Shown here in pieces: positions 23,279 through 34,029 of a stretch of DNA of 64,000 nucleotides. How positions within the stretch are numbered: the first letter of the stretch is position 1; every line of letters starts with the position of its first letter. The stretch is taken from NCBI GenBank assembly GCA_037113605.1, contig CM073732.1:21327831-21391830 (forward strand). Reading direction: 5' to 3'. The notes beneath the pieces are model-generated. The model searched no databases. It saw nothing but the letters and a program-made list of their open reading frames with translations, and was not told where the DNA came from. The position numbers and the translations under genes were made by a program. Source of the stretch: Calophaca sinica. Its lineage: Eukaryota; Streptophyta; Magnoliopsida; Fabales; Fabaceae.

Positions 23279-24230
23279 ATGGCTGCAGACGAAGGAAATG
23301 TGAAAATTGAAAAGTTCGACGGTGCGGACTTTGGCTTTTGGAAGATGCAGATCGAGGATTATCTGTATCAGAAAAAGTTGTATCAACCTCTCACAGGAAA
23401 GAAACCAGCGGAGATGAAGGAAGATGAATGGATCCTTCTCGATAGACAAGCCCTCGGCGTTATCGATTAGCGTTATCCCGTAATGTTGCGTTCAACATTG
23501 CAAAAGAAAAGACCACGGCGGATCTTATGAAGGCTTTTTCCAACATGTACGAAAAGCTGTCGGCCTCAAACAAAGTTCATTTGATGAGGCGGTTGTTTAA
23601 CTTGCGGATGACGGAAGGCGCATCGGTGGCACAACATCTCAATGAACTCAACATAGTCACAACCTAGTTGAGTTCAATTGGAATCGAATTTGATGATGAG
23701 GTACGAGCATTGATACTTTTGTCTTCTCTTCCAGAGAGTTGGAATGCTCATCACGGTGTGAGAGTAGCTCAGCGAAACAATAAGTTGAAATCTGACGATG
23801 TTCGTGATCTGGTTCTCAGTGAAGAGATCTGACGGAGAGAGTCGGGTGAATCTTCATCCTCTTCAGTATTGCATACAGAGTCAAGGGGAAGAAATTCAAC
23901 CAGAGGAAATGGACGTGGCAAATTAAAGGGCAAAGGCCCAAATCCGTAAATCATCATAGTTCTCAAAACTCCAACTCGAAGACTATCGAGTGTTGGAATT
24001 GCGGGAAGACCGGGCACTACAAAAATCGGTGCGAGTGCAGAAGAACCAGGAGGCGAAGGGCGAGGCAAATGTTGCTTCCACCTCGGGAGGAGGTGGCGCG
24101 TTGATATGCTCTTTGGAGAGCAAGGAAGAGTCTTGGGTGTTAGACTGCGGAGCATCTTTTCATGCCACTTGGCAGAGAATTCTTGAGAATTATGTACCGA
24201 AACCTTGGTAAAGTTTACCTTGGTAATGAA
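23279..24230 (+). pseudogene. gag and protease region of copia copy 2
   Basis: ATG at 23279 opens a gag protein (FDGADFGFWKMQIEDYL, residues about 15-31) that meets a stop at 23470; gag similarity continues in other frames. A zinc knuckle of CCHC type (CWNCGKTGHYKNRC) lies at 23994-24035, and the protease active-site region (SWVLDCGASFHAT) at about 24129-24168. The catalytic triplet is D-C-G here rather than the usual D-S/T-G. Several frameshifts separate the pieces. Confidence 0.8.
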
Positions 24231-24499
24231 CAGTCTTGTGAGATTGTTGGCAAAGGTGTAGTGAAGATTAAGTTGAGCAGTGCAGTATGGGAATTGAAAA
24301 ATGTCGGACATATTCCCGACCTGACGAAGAACTTAATCTCGATGAGCGATTGGCGATGGCGGCTACACAGTCTTCCACGGCGATCATTGGAAGATTTCAA
24401 AGGTGCAATAGCGATTGCTCGCGGAAGAAAAAGTGGTACTCTTTATAAGGCAATGAGGAGCATGCCATTTGATTGCGATTCTGACAAATGATAGTCCCA

Positions 24500-25063
24500 A
24501 TCTATGGCACGAGAGACTAGGCCATATGAGTGAAAGGGATGAAGATCATGCACTCGAAGGGCAAATTGCCAGGTCTTGATCGATGAAATTGACATGTGTG
24601 AAGGCGCATACTTGGAAAGCGAAAAGAGTTAGCTTTGGACAAGTGGAAGAACCCCAAAGAAAGAGAAACTTCGAGCTTGTTCACTCTAATGTTTGGGGTC
24701 CAACGATTGTCTCATCCATCGATGGGAAGCAATACTTCGTGACTTTTATCGATGATCACTCTAGGAAGGTATGGGTATACTTTACGAAACATAAGTCTGA
24801 AGTATTCGAGGCTTTCAAGATGTGGAAAGCCATGGTAGAAAGCGAGGCAGATTGAAGATCAAAAAGCTCGGAGACAATGGTGGTGAATATGAAGACACAG
24901 ATTCAAGAAGTTACGCTATGAGCACGGGATCGAGAATGGAGAACTGCAGTGCACGCCTCAACACAATGGTGTAGGTGGCGTATGAATTGAGCGTTGACGA
25001 GAGAGCGAAGCTTGCGGGTGCGGTCAGGCTTATCGAAGCGATTACGGCGAAGCGATCAACACA
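24500..25063 (+). pseudogene. Integrase region of copia copy 2
   Basis: A pre-integrase motif (LWHERLGHMSE) at about 24500-24535 is followed by the integrase core (VTFIDDHSRKVWVYF at 24739-24783, then KMWKAMVESE). The second catalytic aspartate region (DNGGEY) can be read near 24875-24893 in another frame. Small indels break the frame at about 24855 and again before 25064. Confidence 0.75.
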
Positions 25064-25807
25064 ATGACTTACTTGATCAACCGAGGTCCATCGGTACCAT
25101 TGGAGCACAGAATACCAGAAGAGGTATGGAGCGGAAAAGAGGTAAAACTCCCATATCTTAGAGTTTTCGGCTGCGTAGCATATGTGCATATCAGTGATCA
25201 AGGCAGGAATAAACTTGATCCCAAATTGAAGAAGTGCACTTTCATCGGTTATGGTGAAGATGAGTTTGGCTACCGTCTTTGGGATGATGAAAACAAAAAG
25301 CTGATCCGCAGTAGAGATGTGATCTTCAATGAAAGAGTGATGTACAAGGACAGGTATAGCACAGATGCCAACAACTCAGAACAGAGTGGGCCAGTGTATG
25401 CAGAGGTGGACGATGACCCAGAAAGTCCTATAGTTGAGAATCCTCAGTCAGAGGAATCAATTGACGCACCAGAGCCTCCTACTCCAGCTCCGGCAGTGAG
25501 AAAGTCATCTCGAGTTCCTGTGCCCAACAGGAGATACATGAATTACATGTTGTTGATTGACGGAGGGGAGCCAGAAGATTATGCAGAAGCTTGTCAGACC
25601 GCAGATGCTAGCAAGTGGGAGCTTGCCATGAAAGACGAGATGAAGTCTTTGATCTCCAATCAAACATGGGAACTAGTTGAGTTACCCGTGGGAAAGAAGG
25701 CACTTCACAACAAATGGGTGTATCGGGTGAAGGAGGAGAATGATGGCTCCAAGAGACATAAAGCCCGACTAGTTGTCAAAGGATTCCAAAGAAAAGGAAG
25801 GAATTGA
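25064..25807 (+). CDS. Copia polyprotein fragment: integrase end and RT start
   Basis: The longest surviving open piece of the element, 247 codons. Residues about 1-50 (TYLINRGPSVPLEHRIPEEV) are the C-terminal integrase part, FGYRLWDDENKKLIRSRDVIF is the usual linker motif, and from about residue 185 (LAMKDEMKSLISNQTWELV) the reverse transcriptase begins, reaching KARLVVKGF. It ends at a frameshift, not at a natural terminus, and has no start of its own, so it is a fragment of pol. Confidence 0.8.
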   Translation: MTYLINRGPSVPLEHRIPEEVWSGKEVKLPYLRVFGCVAYVHISDQGRNKLDPKLKKCTFIGYGEDEFGYRLWDDENKKLIRSRDVIFNERVMYKDRYSTDANNSEQSGPVYAEVDDDPESPIVENPQSEESIDAPEPPTPAPAVRKSSRVPVPNRRYMNYMLLIDGGEPEDYAEACQTADASKWELAMKDEMKSLISNQTWELVELPVGKKALHNKWVYRVKEENDGSKRHKARLVVKGFQRKGRN

Positions 25808-27040
25808 CTACACCAAATTTTGCTCGGTTGTGAAGCTTCAATACTATCGATTCTGTGTTAAGTATTGTTGCGGTGAAGAGCTCTATCTTGGCGATTAGAT
25901 GTGAAGACTGCGTTTCTTCACGGAGACTTAGATGAGGAGATCTACATGCACCAACCTGAAGGCTTCTCGGAGAAAGGCAATGAAAATATGGAGTGCAGAT
26001 TAAAGAAGAGCTTGTATGGCCTGAAACAAGCTCAGAGGCGATGGTACAAGAAGTTTGATAGCTTCATGCACAAGGAAGGTTTCGAAGTGCAACTCAGACC
26101 ATCATTGTTTCTTCAAGAGATATAAGTCGATTATATCATTTTGTTACTTTATGTCGATGATATGTTAGTAGCGAGTTGAGATATGGGCGAGATCATAAAC
26201 TTGAAGATGCATTTGTCAAAAGAATTTGACATGAAGGACTTGGGTCCAAAGAAAGAAGATCCTTGGAATGCAAATCACGAGAGATAAGCAAAGAGGAATT
26301 TTGCGATTATCTCGGTGAATACATCAACCGTGTTTTGCAAAGATTCAACATGGGTAACGCCAAACCGGTTAGCACACCTTTGGCGATCATTTCGCTATCC
26401 AAGGCAGTCACCTCAGGCGGAGGAAGAAAAAGAATCCATGGCTAAGATTCCGTATGCTTGACCATTGGAAGTTTGATGTACGCAATGGTGCATACAAGGC
26501 GGACATTGGCCATGCGAGAGGAGTTGTTAGCGAGGTTTATGTCAAATCCAGGTAAAACTCATTGGGAAGCGATGAAATGGATTTTGAGGTATCTACGAGG
26601 CACTTCTGAGAGAAGTGTGCATGCTTTGGTAAAGGAGAATTGCAAGTACAAGGCTACGTAGATGCGGACTTTGGAGGTGAAGTCGATCATCGAAGAAGTA
26701 CCATTGGTTATGTATTCCTGTTGGTACTACAGCTGATTAGTTGGATGTCGCGGATCTGAAGATTGTTGCTTTATCCACTACGGAGGTGAGTATGTAGCGA
26801 ATGAAGCTTGACAAAGAATTGATATGGTTTCGAGGGATTGTTAACGAGTTGGGTTTACAGGAGAAGAGTGTTTTGCACAAAGTGATAGTCGAGTGCGATA
26901 CATCGGCAAAGAATTGACATTTCACTCGAACAAAGCATATTGGTATTCGTTATCACTTCATCGGATCTACGCTTGAGGATGAGGTGTTAATGTTGAAGAA
27001 GATTCAAGGAAGTAAGAACCCAAAGATATGTTGACAAAGG
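25808..27040 (+). pseudogene. RT and RNase H region of copia copy 2
   Basis: TAFLHGDLDEEIYMHQPEGF (about 25904-25963) and KKSLYGLKQAQRRWYKKFDS (about 26006-26065) are reverse-transcriptase motifs; the active-site YVDDM lies at about 26149-26163. A RYLRGT motif (about 26590) and a TEAEY-region remnant near 26780-26800 belong to RNase H. Stops and frame changes at about 25807, 26125, 26445 and 26661 show that it is inactive. Confidence 0.8.
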
Positions 27041-27164
27041 TGGTGACTATCGACAAAGCGAAGTTGTGCTCAACTTGCTTGGCTCGCTGAGTAACAGACC
27101 AGAAAAGGCTGCTGCATTGATCGAGGTGTGAAGACCGATTGAAATCAGTCTTTAAGTGGGAGAT

Positions 27165-27629
27165 TGTTAGTCAAAGATCAACTCCCCACCTACCCAAATT
27201 AATTGCACCGAATGGTGCATCCCCACCTACCCAAATTAATTGCACCGAATGGTGCATCCCAATTTTTCTTTGGACGGTGCAGCAATTTTTGGGGTTGTTC
27301 ACATTGCCTGGTTCACCTATAAATAGAAGCTCATGGACGAAGGAAAATTCATTCCAACATTGAGAGAAAATCAGTGAGCACCAAGAGAAAAGGTGAGGAA
27401 TATTTAGAGAGAAATATTTTGGGTGTAATTGGGTTGTGGGTTTTGAGAGAGAGTGTGAGTGTTTGTAAACACAGTATATATTTCGCTTTTCAATAAAAGG
27501 TCTGCAGCAGCCCGGAGACGTAGGCATTATTGGCCGAACTCCGTTATCAATTTTTGTGTGTGCTTCCGCATTTATTTTTCGCTCTTCCACTAATCTGAGT
27601 ATGGAGAAATTTTGCGAAGTTTCCTAACA
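27165..27629 (+). repeat. 3' LTR of copia copy 2
   Basis: 465 bp, TGTTAG start and CTAACA end. It differs from the 5' LTR at a modest number of positions over its length, so the insertion is relatively young despite broken coding frames. Confidence 0.85.
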
Positions 27630-27634
27630 GTGTC

Positions 27635-28440
27635 CTCTTTTAAAATACCGCTCTCTTGCTTCTGTTGTGTGTACGAGCAAGGCACAATCTGCGTGTGTGA
27701 GTGAGAGTGTAGTAGCAGCACGTAAAAGCTTGGCATTCCGTTATTGTGCGTACGTATAAGTGAGCTGATCTTAATCAATTTTCTATTATGGGTTTTGACA
27801 GTGACACTGATTAGTTAATTAACAAGTATATTTGTTAACTTCAAATTTTTATTAATGCCTATCTCAAAAGTATATTTCATTAAAGAAAATTAATATGCCT
27901 TATTAAATACTTTTTTTTTATTCAATTTCCTATACCAATATTCTAGTAATACTTTTTTACTTTTGTCATACCTTTAAAAACCATATTTTAAATAAATTTT
28001 TTATATTTAAATCTTCAGCTAATACTTTTTATTTTTATTTAATTAAACAATATTTTATTTTATTCTTTAAAATGAGTGATTTATTTTTTTATCAGTGTCC
28101 AGTGGCGGACCTATTCATACTCTCAAATTTTAAAAATTTCACTTACACCTATATTTTTTTTTGACTCCACTCAATTTAAATTTTTGTACACTCTGACTCA
28201 TACACGTTCATCTCTCAACTCTCTCATTCAGATAGTGTTTGGTTGAAGGTGAAGGGAGAGGAGGGGAGGAGGGGAGAGGAGTTATTTTAATTTTTTTATG
28301 TTTGGCTCAATTTTAGGAGGGGGAGCAAAATGTCTCCTAACTCAATTTTTGCTCTCACCAAATGTTGGAGTTTTTTGGAAAGGAGGAGAGGAGAGCTTAA
28401 ATCATTTAAAATAAAATGACTTAAATAACTTTATATAATA
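27635..28440. other. Intergenic, with duplicated copia flank
   Basis: The first 78 bp nearly repeat 22541-22627. The rest is AT-rich. Purine-rich sequence at 28245-28400 (AGGAGGGGAGAGG type), with its pyrimidine-poor character on both sides of a central TTTGGCTCAA, resembles a degraded MITE but ends were not fixed. Confidence 0.45.
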
Positions 28441-28937
28441 TATAGACTTAATTGCACTTTTAGTCCTCCGAGTATCACAATTGTGTGATTTTGTTCCTCA
28501 AGTTCTAATTGAACAAATTGTGTCCTCCAGGTATCACAATTGTGCAATTTTGGTCTCCCAGGTTCTAACTGAGCGAGTATCGTAGTTGTGCAATTTTGGT
28601 TCCTCCGTTCAATTGTTATTCGATTTATAACCGAAAATATTGTCAAGATTTTTTAATTTTTAAGCTAACTAAACATGCCACATAGATCAAATTATGTGTT
28701 AGGTCATACTCACACATGATATGTCAACATTTTTTATTAGAAACTGAAAGGCATGAGAGACCAAAATCGCACAATTGTAATAACTGAAGGACCCAATTCG
28801 CACAATTGGAACTTGGGGGACCAAAATTGTATAATCGCAATACCTGAAGGACTGGATTCGCACAATTGAAACTTGGAGAACCAAAATTGCACAATCTTGA
28901 TACATGGAGGACCAAAAGTGCAATTAAGCCTAATACT
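28441..28937. mobile_element. Fold-back MITE (TTAATTGCACTTTT ends)
   Basis: An element of about 500 bp whose ends are inverted copies: TTAATTGCACTTTTAGTCCTCC at the left (written here only as its core) and GGACCAAAAGTGCAATTAAG at the right. Several inner blocks (AATTGTGCAATTTTGG and complement) are also inverted. It is non-coding. A relative sits at 58531-58937. Superfamily is uncertain. Confidence 0.6.
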
Positions 28938-28944
28938 GCTCCGT

Positions 28945-29068
28945 TACCCAATATAAGCAAAAAATTTCTTTCAACATTCGTTAAACAATGTAAGTATCTG
29001 GTCCAACCAGATACATACATTGTTTAACGAATGTTGAAAGGAATTTTTTGCTCATATTGGGTAAAGGA
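28945..29068. repeat. Palindromic MITE-like repeat
   Basis: Arms of about 58 bp (28948-29008 and 29011-29067) read the same in opposite directions around a short centre CTGGTCCAACCAG, with CAACATTCGTTAAACAATG in the left arm. It would form a stable hairpin and has no coding content. Confidence 0.7.
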
Positions 29069-29117
29069 GGGATTATATAATATAAATGATTATAAGGATA
29101 TATTTATTTTAAGCCAT

Positions 29118-29256
29118 TTTTTTAAAAGGGTGGGGGAAGGGAATATATTATTATTTCAGTGGCACTAATGACCATATTACAATTATCCCCTATGGGATTT
29201 AAACCATGTTCCTTGGGGTTACGAGGTCAAGCTCTTACCACTGAGCTGACACCCTA
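29118..29256 (-). repeat. tRNA-derived SINE-like sequence
   Basis: On the minus strand GTCAGCTCAGTGGTAAGAGC near 29255-29235 matches a tRNA A box and GGTTTAAATCCCATAGGG near 29208-29190 matches a B box, at pol III spacing. The sequence then runs to an A-rich tail on that strand near 29120. The acceptor stem does not pair, so it is not a functional tRNA. Duplications were not found. Confidence 0.45.
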
Positions 29257-29259
29257 TGG

Positions 29260-31190
29260 ACAATTATATTATAAGGATACTAGCAGCAAGACATGCACTA
29301 CCGTGTCCGTCTTTTCACATTTCTATTGCGCTATGGTATGTATTATTTTATCATAATTTATTGTTTAATATTAGTTTTAAGGGATTTGATTATGCATTTC
29401 AGGTATTTCATGACACTAATTTTTTAAACTGTCGTATTATTATTAACATATATACTGATATATCTAGGTATATATTAACTAATCAAATATTCTATAAATT
29501 TATAATTGACAAAATAATCAATGAGCCATACATATGTCATTCAAAACACTAAAACATGATAAATGTACTAAATTAACAGTGGTCGAATGTAACATTATAG
29601 GCTCCGAAATACATGTCATAAAATGCTTGCGAGGCTATATAAAAAAGCAATAAAAAACACATAAAAAAATCAGAAAAAAGTTATAGTGAAAAATCAAATA
29701 TATTGAGATTCTCATTGCCCCGACCGAACAAATTTTGTCTTATGCATAGGATGTCAACCCTTAAAACAACTTCTTCTTATATTAAAATATTAAAAACAAA
29801 ATGACTTAATGATAAAAAAAAGACAAGATGATTTAAGTTTTTTATCATAGAATGGATAATCTGCACTTGAAGCACATGTAAAATCTCTCAAAGTCAGTAT
29901 AGCCTCTTTGTATACAATCAAACAGTAAAAATAGTCAGATCTACAAAAATTGAAGAAAAATGCAAATAGGAATTGAAACGTTGAACTTGACAGTTGTAAT
30001 GAAAGTGGAAGAGAAAAGAGTGCTACTTGATCTTGTGGCCATTATAAGGCTTGGGGAAATCCTTTTAAAAGAAAAGTTATGCCAGGATATAGGCAAAAAC
30101 TAAATAGTACAAAAGTTAAGCACACGAATTGCAACGAATAGTTTTTGAGTAGTGCTATATCACACGAGCCTTTTGTTCGTGAAAGGACACGAAGCTGACG
30201 TGTGCACTATTTTTTTATTTTTGGTACAACTTGCGGCCTGTTTTAAAGAAGGAGACGTGGACCTCCTTTTATAATAAAACCATTAAAAATAAAATAAAAA
30301 AGAAAAATAACAAATCAGTCGATGCTAATCATTTTTTTTTGCGTAATCCCTTCTTGCAGCCTGCTAAACCTAAATGAGCTTCTTGTAACAGAGTCAAAGG
30401 CCCACCGTCAAAGAGTGCGAAGCCGTTCTTTCTCTGTTACATTAACGAAAGCAACCACCATAAACGACAGCATCGCCATCGGCAACAAAGAGGGCAACAT
30501 AGCCATCGGCAACAAAGAGGTTTTTCTCTGGTCACTTTCTTGGTGTATTCTCTGTCATAAGTATTAATTGCCTTACTCTTGTGTGTTAAATTCTTTTCTC
30601 ACATATTTGTTGAATCTTGCCTCGAATTACTTTAGTTCCTTTTTCTCTTCCCAAACCTCATTTACCCTCTGGCCAAGGTTGGACCCTGTCCGATGTTTTG
30701 CAGCCAAGGTCAGCATGTCAGTTCACATTTGTGTTTTTGACCAGCCTCTGTTCACTCTTTGCAGGCCTATTCTGTCCTTACTATCCTGTTTTCTGTCTTC
30801 CTCTGCCCTTTTCAGAACTTATGGTATTTCTCAATCAGTGTTATTATCTCAGTACTTTCTGCAGAGGTATATCTTTGAAAGTTGATGTCTCCTTTGTTAC
30901 TAATTTCTTTGTTATGCCTTTGATTATTGATGCTTTTGTTTTTAGGATTTGACTTTTGATTAGTAATTATGAACGTCTGATTATTTTTTTTTAGCATTTA
31001 TGTGTGTAGTTGAGTATAACTTATTTTCAATTTATCTATTATCTTCAATTTAGCAGCTACTTTGCTGTTGCTATCCCACTATAGCATTTTTGTGTTAAAT
31101 AAACTCTGGTAATGGCCCTTTCTTACTGAGAAACCAACTATGATAAGTATGTATATATTTTACTGTTATTGCTTGATCTACTGTTATTGT
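29260..31190. other. Intergenic, no gene seen
   Basis: AT-rich. Around 30400-30530 base composition is more balanced and includes a 20-bp near-tandem GCCATCGGCAACAAAGAGG repeated twice; 30560-30960 has pyrimidine-rich open frames without recognisable domains. It may be a leader region of the FAR1-related remnant that follows, but no exon could be matched. Confidence 0.4.
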
Positions 31191-31195
31191 TTGAG

Positions 31196-31432
31196 TTACA
31201 ATGTACGTGTTGCTTATTACAGTTTAAAGGTATTTTATGTAGACACATCCTTTGTGTGCTTAAGCTCACAGGAAAAACAGAGTCAATGTCGTCTTACTAT
31301 ATTTTGTCACAGTGGAGGAAGGATATAAGACGAAGACATACGCTTATTAGATGTGGTTTTGATCATTTAGTTGGAAATGTTGAATTGCAAAGAGTTGATA
31401 AAGCATGTGGTGTCTTTTACGAAGTGGCTTAG
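31196..31432 (+). pseudogene. FAR1-related / Mutator-type fragment (SWIM finger)
   Basis: The translation contains a SWIM zinc-finger pattern, CTCCLLQFKGILCRHIL (C-x-C, then C-x-H), followed by YYILSQWRKDIRRRHT, matching the 'PxxYIxxRWxKD' segment that follows the SWIM finger in FAR1-RELATED SEQUENCE proteins, and then KACGVFYEVA before a stop at 31432. The family derives from Mutator-like transposases and its plant members are light-signalling transcription factors. The FAR1 DNA-binding and MULE transposase domains are absent upstream, so only a C-terminal piece survives. It may be from a domesticated gene or from a transposon. Confidence 0.6.
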
Positions 31433-32450
31433 CGTGACTGATGTCCACGTATTTGCCAAATCATTCGGAAATGTTTTCACGAGCCAAATCATTCGGAAAT
31501 GTTTTCACGAAAATTCTCTCGTGTGAAATAGCATTTTCCTACTTTTTAATTAGTTTTGACTCTTGCTCATTAAAACCACCGCATCCTTTTATTCTTCAAA
31601 TTCATGCGTTCCATTATTCGTACCGTATAGCATCTCTTCTCTTCAGAATATAATGGTAGGACAACACGACCTTCTCTTAAAAATGCTAACAGTAATGGAA
31701 AAAAGCAGTTTTAATACTGTTGAATTTTGTGCTTATAAATAACGATCTTCTTATAACAAAAATATTCCCATAAACTTGACAAAACTATTGGCCCAAACCT
31801 TCAAAGAATCTCCAGAACTCATTTAAGAATGAATCATAAAATTTTTAATTTGTTTAAAAATTTAGTTTAAAAGGCAATTACTTGAATTAAAAAATGATGT
31901 TAACCTCATTTGTTCAATGACTGGATTGAGACTGGCATGTGATTTTGTTATTAGGAAAGCAACCGAAATCAAACCAAATGTTGGGGACACAATTGGTAAT
32001 AATTAATCTTAACTTTAGTAAGGCCATGCAAGAAATCTGTTCACTGTGTTGCTATGAAATATAGATATGAAGGGAAAAAAGGAAGAAAATACAAAGAATA
32101 CATCCATTGGTAATAATTTAATTTTTCTTACGCAATATCAAATCTACATGTATAGGCAAAATCAAACAACGAAGGGCTAGAAGAAACTATTAAAGCAACT
32201 CCCATTTTTAAAATGGGGCACGCAGAGTTTTTTAAAGAAAAATAAATTAATCTCTAAAAGTTTAAAAAGATAAAAAGGAAAAGGAAACAAACCTTTGGAA
32301 ACCTGTCCCGATTGGTTGAGATCTTCGATGTTAATTGCTTTGTGAGAGGCAAATACAATATTACGAATTTGATCCGAGTGTCTGTGCTAAAACATGAAAA
32401 GTTATTATTTAAAAGATTGTTAAAGTGGAATAAACCTGAGAAAATATTGT
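31433..32450. other. Intergenic, no gene seen
   Basis: AT-rich. A 30-bp direct duplication (CCAAATCATTCGGAAATG core) occurs at about 31454-31510. Nothing else is recognised up to the copia target site at 32451. Confidence 0.5.
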
Positions 32451-32580
32451 ATTTGTATTAGTACAAGAATGGACACACTCACAAAGAATAGAAAGCATAG
32501 GAATTGAACTCACATAGAGAGAATACAAAACATAAACTAATTATATTTCACACACTGAATGATTATCACACATTGAATTG

Positions 32581-33520
32581 AACTCACCGTTTCTTTTTCT
32601 CATCGCAGCTGAGGGGTTGTCCGGTCTTGTTAAACAGGCTGTGGATATTGGGTGGTTCAAAGAGTTTAAGGTAAATGAACAAATTTCATTTCCCATTTTT
32701 CAATATGCTGATGATACAATTCTTTTTGGGAAAGATAGTTGGGACAATGTTTGGTGTATGAAGACTCTATTGAGAGGATTTGAGCTGGTATCTGGTCTAA
32801 GGATTAACTTCTCCAAGAGTAACCTGATTGGTGTCAATGTGGAGGAAAGATTTATGATGGCTGCTTCGACTTTCTTAAGTTGTGCAATTGGCAACAATTC
32901 TTTCAAGTTTCTGGGCATTCCAATTAATAGGAGCGGATCTGGGGAAGGAAGCAACCTGGAGGCCGATGATCTCTTTATTCAAGAGAAGATTATCTACTTG
33001 GAAGAGTTGACATTTATCTTTTGGTGGTAGAGTGACTTTGATTAACTCAGTTTTAACTAGCTTACCATTATACTTCTTTTCCTTCTACAAAGTGCCAAAG
33101 AAAGTTCTCAAAGTTCTAGTAGCTTTGCAGAGGAATTTTTTATGGGGAGGAAATAAAGATTCCAAAAAAGATTAGCTGGGTGAGTTGGGAGCAAATTTGT
33201 CTTCCAAAATATCAGGGAGGTTTAGGGATAAAAAATTTGGAGCTATTCAATAGAAGCTTGCTTGCTAAATGGAAGTGAAGGTTTTTAAATGACAAAGAGG
33301 CAATATGGTATGAGCTATTATCGCATAAATATGGTAATATCACTGGTAACGGTTCCAGAGTTTATACTGTTGGGCGGAAATCTTCATTGTGGTGGAGGGA
33401 TATTGTGCTTCTAGACACAGCTTGGTTTCTTGGTTTGGTGCAACCAAAACTTGGCAATGGTTTGAAATTTGGCTTTTGGGCTGATGATTGGTCAAACCAA
33501 GGAAAATTTATGGAGTTATT
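32581..33520 (+). pseudogene. LINE reverse transcriptase, C-terminal half
   Basis: The first 145 codons give the palm and thumb: FLFLIAAEGLSGLV, the active-site FQYADDTILFG (about 32698-32730), and GLRINFSKSNLIGVNV with FLGIPI, all standard for plant L1-type LINEs. A frameshift near 33005 moves the next conserved stretch (GGRVTLINSVLTSLPLYFFS) to another frame, then WGGNKDSKKISWVSWEQICL and KYQGGLGIKNL follow with another frame change near 33170. It stops being readable where the fold-back element begins. Confidence 0.8.
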
Positions 33521-33521
33521 C

Positions 33522-34027
33522 TGTAACACCCCGGATTTACCACTGGGCTTTACCACTCTATTTGGTAGATTTACAGCGGGGCTTTACCGGGCGTGCCACT
33601 CATAGGACTTCTCCACACCCCTTTAGTGGAGTTTTTGCCCTCCCAAGGAATCGAGCCATGTACCTGGGGCTTAAGTACAAGGTTTTTGACTTGATTCCTT
33701 TGGAGGGCAAAAACTCCACTAAAGGGGTGTGGAGAAGTCCTATGAGTGGCACGCCCGGTAAAGTCCCGCGGTAAATCCACCAAATAGAGTGGTAAAGCCC
33801 AGTGGTAAATCCGAGGTGTTACAATAAAAGGCGTCTTGTGTCACCAACTCAACTAGGGAGTCAAAAACCTTGTACTTAAGCCCCAGGTACATGGCTCGAT
33901 TCCTTGGGAGGCAAAAACTCCACTAAAGGGGTGTGGAGAAGTCCTATGAGTGGCACGCCCGGTAAAGCCCAGCGGTAAATCCACCAAAAAGAGTGGTAAA
34001 GCTCAGTGATAAATCCGGGGTGTTACA
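33522..34027. mobile_element. Fold-back element with TG/CA ends in LINE
   Basis: 506 bp, starting TGTAACACCCCGG and ending CCGGGGTGTTACA, flanked by the 5-bp duplication TATTC (33517-33521, 34028-34032). Left arm 33522-about 33708 is repeated inverted at about 33857-34027. A further partial inverted copy of the left end lies between them (about 33692-33822). The TG...CA ends and 5-bp duplication are those of LTR elements (a solo LTR of the TGTAACACCC type), while the long inverted arms are those of fold-back elements. Confidence 0.75.
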
Positions 34028-34029
34028 TA

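Larger units (their letters stand above)
22628..27629 (+). mobile_element. Ty1/copia (Tork/Tnt1-like) retrotransposon, copy 2
   Basis: A 5.0-kb element of the same family as copy 1, with LTRs at 22628-23092 and 27165-27629 and a 5-bp target duplication GTGTC (22623-22627, 27630-27634). The 5' LTR has lost the usual TG start (it opens ATTTAG); the 3' LTR has TGTTAG. The primer site TGGTATCAGAGC (23095-23106, initiator tRNA-Met) is intact and a purine tract AAGTGGGAGAT precedes the 3' LTR. Gag, protease, integrase, reverse transcriptase and RNase H are present in copia order with frameshifts. Some parts remain open, notably 25064-25807. Confidence 0.92.

Noticed and set aside
29180..29256. tRNA gene on the minus strand
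   Set aside because: A and B boxes are present but the acceptor stem does not pair and the sequence continues into an A-rich tail, as in a SINE.
30322..30952. Possible small secreted or membrane protein genes
   Set aside because: Pyrimidine-rich frames give hydrophobic peptides by composition; no start context, splice pattern or conserved motif supports them.
33469..33783. Open frames on both strands within the LINE
   Set aside because: They lie in the fold-back insertion and mirror each other through its inverted arms.
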